Shown here: positions 61,229 to 64,000 of the stretch, in pieces | Layout: each line of letters begins with the position of its first letter | Position numbering within the stretch: the first letter of the stretch is position 1 | Assembly (NCBI GenBank): GCA_030710605.1 | Contig: CP092879.1 | Coordinates: 46,478,735 to 46,542,734, forward strand | Source of the DNA: Cordylochernes scorpioides | Taxonomy: Eukaryota; Arthropoda; Arachnida; Pseudoscorpiones; Chernetidae | Direction: 5' to 3' | DNA length: 64,000 nucleotides | Program-made: the position numbers and the translations under genes | The notes under the pieces: model-generated | Seen by the model: the letters and a program-made list of their open reading frames with translations, nothing else | What the model was told of the DNA's origin: nothing | Database searches by the model: none

Positions 61229-61500
61229 ATATATTAATGTCATATTATATATATTTGCCTAATGCCCAAGAGGTATAATTTCTTTTCCCCAAAATAAGCT
61301 TGTGTTAAAATGTAAATACAAATTCATCATCTATAAATACAATGTACAAAATAAACCTCGGAGCCAGCACGTACGGGCGAATGCTATAGCACGTTGCCAC
61401 GTGCATGCGCTCAGAGTGTGGAACAAATTCTTTTTCGAAGCTTACATGCACAACGGTTGCGCCCTTCCATTTAACTATGATGGATAAGACATATATATAT
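61229..61500. other. Unassigned sequence
   Basis: A CpG-containing patch (CAGCACGTACGGGCGAATGC, 61370) without a recognised protein. Confidence 0.3.
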
Positions 61501-61866
61501 TGTCATAACCAAAAATGTACATAGCTTGTAACTGTAAATAATACATCTGAAGCTTGGCGAATGTTATGTACCTAAGCCCCGATAGGTGGCGCGCGCTGTC
61601 AGCTCGGCAAGTGTTATGTACCTAAGCTCCGATAGATGGCAGGTGCGCTTGGTGGGAAGTTTGTAAACAAATAGCCATCTTGAGGGGTGTAGCCGATCGC
61701 CAGCCGTTTGGGTCTCTGACATTACTTCCTTAATTTATCATTATTTTTATCCATTTAACTTAGTTTATCTCTATTTCTTTTTATCCCCCAAACTAATTAA
61801 CTATTTAAAGTCATCTAATAAATTATTATTTTATTCTACCCAAACGTCACCTTCATTACTGTGACA
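61501..61866. mobile_element. Solo LTR (TGTCATAACC...TGTGACA), 366 bp
   Basis: TGTCATAACC at the left, TTACTGTGACA at the right, flanked by ATAT on both sides. It contains a 2-unit internal repeat (GTTATGTACCTAAGCYCCGA at 61562 and 61614) and AATAAATTATT near 61818. The tandem repeat of 60985-61228 lies to its left. Confidence 0.65.
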
Positions 61867-61875
61867 ATATATATA

Positions 61876-63163
61876 CAGTGTGGCAAATAATTTTTAAGAA
61901 TGGGTTTGTAAAATAAAACAGAAACAAGCTAATTCAATTTCTACTATTTTTTTATTCAAAATAATCCCCTCCGGATTCAATACATATGTTACAACGATTT
62001 AATAAGGAATTAAATGCCTCTTGCAGGCCACTTTGAGGAATTGCCTCCAAAGTGCTCGTCGCAGCTGTCTGGATGGTCGGGATATCATAAAAAAAGCAAC
62101 CTTTTAACTTCAATTTTATTTTTGGGAATAAATAAAAGTCACATTGTGCTAAATCAGGCGAGTACGGAGGATAATTCAACACACAGACGTTATTTTTGGC
62201 CAAAAAGCGACGAACAGTGAGTGATGAGTGACTCGGTGCATTATCATGCAGCAAACACCAACTGTCTTCATCGCGATATTCTGCACGAATGCGACGATTT
62301 CTAGCAATCAAACGTTTCAAAACGTTTAAATAATACTCTCCAGTAATGGTTTGTCCAGCGGGAACAAATTCTTTGTGGATAATACCTCTACTATCGAAAA
62401 AGGTAATCAGCATTGTTTTGATTTTTGATGGCACTTTTCGCGTTTTTTTAGCTTGTGGAGAGTTTTTTGACTTCTATTCGGCACTTTGGCGCTTTGTCTT
62501 TGGGTCATACTGAAAACACCATGTTTCATCACCCGTAACAATTGATTTCAGGAAGTTTGAATTATTTTCATAGGCAGAAATGATGTCCCTGCAATGTGCA
62601 ATTCACACTGATTTCTGCTCGCCCGTTAAAGTGTGTGGAACAAATTTAGTACAGACTTTAGTTTTACCTAAATCTTCATGCAGAATGGTTCGAATCGTTT
62701 CTTTGTTGATGTGTAAAACCTCTGCCATCATTGTTTTCAACAAATTCTCGCACTTTTTCTATACTTTCTGGTGTCTTTGAAGAACTTGGTCGTCCAGTAT
62801 GCTTATCATCTTCTAGCGTATTTCTTCCATCCGAAAAACGTTTGTGCCAAATGAAAACATTTGATTTACTCAAACATAACGTACCATAAACTTGCTTCAT
62901 CAAAATATATGTTTCCGATGCACTTCTACCAAGTTTTGCATTAAATTTAATGACCGCTCTCTGTTCCATCTCAGAATTCCGACGAACAAAAAATTTTACT
63001 TTTCACAAATCGCCTGTATGTTTTTAAAGAGTTAACCAAAATGGCTGAAACAAAGCCACGCGCTAGATAAGGCTTCGAATATATATACGCATGCGCAATT
63101 TCATAACTGGCTCTGCTATTGGCCTTTATCTAGCGCGAGTCTTAAAAATTATTTGCCGCACTG
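61876..63163 (-). mobile_element. Complete mariner element (DD34D), second type
   Basis: CAGTGTGGCAAATAATTTTT and AAAAATTATTTGCCGCACTG are inverted ends flanked by TA; 1288 bp. Confidence 0.92.
61952..62969 (-). pseudogene. Mariner transposase, at least two frameshifts
   Basis: N-terminus MEQRAVIKFNAKLGRSASET with helix-turn-helix (62969-62676), a middle in broken frame with a first catalytic Asp in TGDETW-like text near 62540, then CLLHDNAPSHSSL (second) and YPPYSPDLAQCDFYLF (third) with 34 residues between. Ends NICIESGGDYFE. Only about 35% similar by eye to the first mariner, so a different lineage. Confidence 0.9.
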
Positions 63164-63269
63164 TATATATGAATTGTTCTGAAGATGTTAGTCTTTTGAA
63201 GTATGTCTAGTAGTAAAGTAATGTATTTACAACAAGGAGATATCAGGTTAGAAAAGTTTGGACCAACTA

Positions 63270-63275
63270 TTTATT
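63270..63275 (-). terminator. Poly(A) signal of the TIMM13-like gene
   Basis: AATAAA on the minus strand, 32 bases after the stop codon. Confidence 0.6.
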
Positions 63276-63306
63276 AAATCACTAGGTGGGGGGGGAACTA
63301 GATTAT

Positions 63307-63411
63307 TTACATGCCGCCTTGGCCGCGCTCCTTCTGCAACCGTAAACTGTAGGTGCGCGTCACCAGGTTCCAGGAATCCATGTATCTGTCCATGCAGTTG
63401 GCTAGGCATTT
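63307..63411 (-). CDS. TIMM13: Last coding exon of TIMM13 (mitochondrial import inner membrane translocase subunit Tim13)
   Basis: On the minus strand an acceptor TTGTTACAG precedes the exon. The 34 codons read [20 protein letters not shown] through [14 protein letters not shown] and stop at 63307. This matches the C-terminal third of Tim13, including its second twin-CX3C cysteine pair (CLANC) and the helix MDRYMDxWNxVxRxYxxRLQ. Tim13 pairs with Tim8 as a small chaperone in the mitochondrial intermembrane space that escorts membrane proteins to the inner membrane. The upstream exon with the first CX3C pair was not found before the window edge, so the intron exceeds 590 bases. The frame is clean and ends in a normal stop with a poly(A) signal nearby, consistent with a living gene. 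Confidence 0.88.
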   Translation of the reverse strand, partial: KCLANCMDRYMDSWNLVTRTYSLRLQKERGQGGM

Positions 63412-63427
63412 CTGTAACAACACACCA

Positions 63428-63610
63428 GTTACAAACTGGAACACTGAGAGACAGCACAAACTATAAACAATGTTAATTTACAACCACAGCACATGCCTGT
63501 AAATGCGAGTTACAAACTAAAACACTGAGACTGCTCAAACTAAACTATACACAAAACAATGTTAACAACCATAGCATATGTAAAATGTGAATAAGCCAAA
63601 AAATAGTACT
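63428..63610. repeat. Two-unit tandem duplication in the TIMM13 intron
   Basis: GTTACAAACTGGAACACTGAG (63428) recurs as GTTACAAACTAAAACACTGAG (63509), each followed by CAATGTTAA. Confidence 0.7.
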
Positions 63611-64000
63611 TATACAGAGCAAAATAAAGAATTTCAAAGACAAAAGAAGTCAATAACTTGCAAGGACTGATTAAAAAGTGTCCACATTAAAAAATTGTAT
63701 TACCTAGACTGCACTGAAGTACAAAATCTGAGGTTTTTATTGATCATTTAATAACTTGATGAAGCACAATTTGGATTATAGCTACAAGAAAATGAAACAT
63801 AATCCAAATAAATTAATAGTGTGAGGTTTCAGTAACAGTGTTGTTACCATCAGCATGTTCTTAAAAAAATATCACAGCATGTTCTTAAATAGTAGTTATC
63901 AAGTGTGTAAGCAAGATAAAAAAAAAAGATATATTTACAGATATGCTTTTAAAATATATTTTTTAAAAAATCCACACCTAATTCTAAGAATATTTTACGT
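63611..64000. other. Probable TIMM13 intron; Penelope-type fragment
   Basis: GGATTATAGCTACAAG, AATAGTGTGAGGTTTCAGTA and GTTGTTACCATCAGCATG (63770-63860) are an inverse Penelope-type terminus. No exon recognised. Confidence 0.4.

Overview
The window is metazoan nuclear DNA, most likely from an arthropod. The inference rests on its mix of I-, R1-, Tx1- and Penelope-type retroelements, a Helentron, mariners, pogo-like MITEs and a hAT MITE, on AT-rich intergenic sequence, and on a spliced host exon. It has no operons or prokaryotic signals. One host gene can be named: the last coding exon of a TIMM13 orthologue (Tim13, mitochondrial intermembrane-space chaperone) on the minus strand at 63307-63411. 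Nearly everything else is a graveyard of transposable elements, many of them nested.

Layout. 0-6 kb: 3' part of an I-like non-LTR element with a (TAA)n tail, a truncated Ty1/copia element on the minus strand, GC-rich unassigned sequence, and 3' tails of an R1-like element. 6-14 kb: Penelope-like elements (reverse transcriptase plus GIY-YIG endonuclease) and fold-back repeats. 14-20 kb: a 671-codon non-LTR reverse-transcriptase ORF abutting a Helentron fragment (PIF1 helicase fused to endonuclease). 20-24 kb: a Helitron-like terminus carrying a mariner, then a 76-bp minisatellite. 24-33 kb: small nested insertions, a hAT MITE, tRNA-derived palindromes, pogo-like MITEs and a solo LTR. 33.3-44.7 kb: an 11.4-kb Russian doll, a mariner-like element with 0.4-kb inverted arms, invaded by a non-LTR element that was itself invaded by others. 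45-47 kb: palindromes and MITEs. 47.7-55.8 kb: two copies of one locus (173-bp satellite, tRNA-like SINE, Tx1-like reverse transcriptase, LTR-like promoter) flanking a 100-N gap; one copy also carries an ORF1-only retroelement. 56-63 kb: Penelope-type termini, structured tRNA-derived repeats, a solo LTR, a second mariner. 63.3-63.4 kb: the TIMM13 exon.

Most notable observation. A dispersed repeat family (copies at 8.4, 20.4, 24.2, 28.6, 31.9, 46.6 and 57.0 kb) contains every conserved hammerhead-ribozyme element (cleavage triplet GUC/GUA, CUGAUGA, GAAA and all three stems), but with the strands in a non-canonical linear order. The RNA can be drawn as two adjacent hairpins whose loops pair to form stems I and II. 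Base changes between copies are compensatory in stem II and in the extra helix. In the fuller copies the motif lies just downstream of a TATA-box promoter. I know of no natural hammerhead with this strand order; the claim comes from pairing by eye and needs computational and biochemical testing.

Limits. Domain calls come from reading motifs, without database searches. Element boundaries are approximate unless a target-site duplication or terminal repeat is stated. Several stretches over 300 bases hold nothing I recognise and are listed as such.
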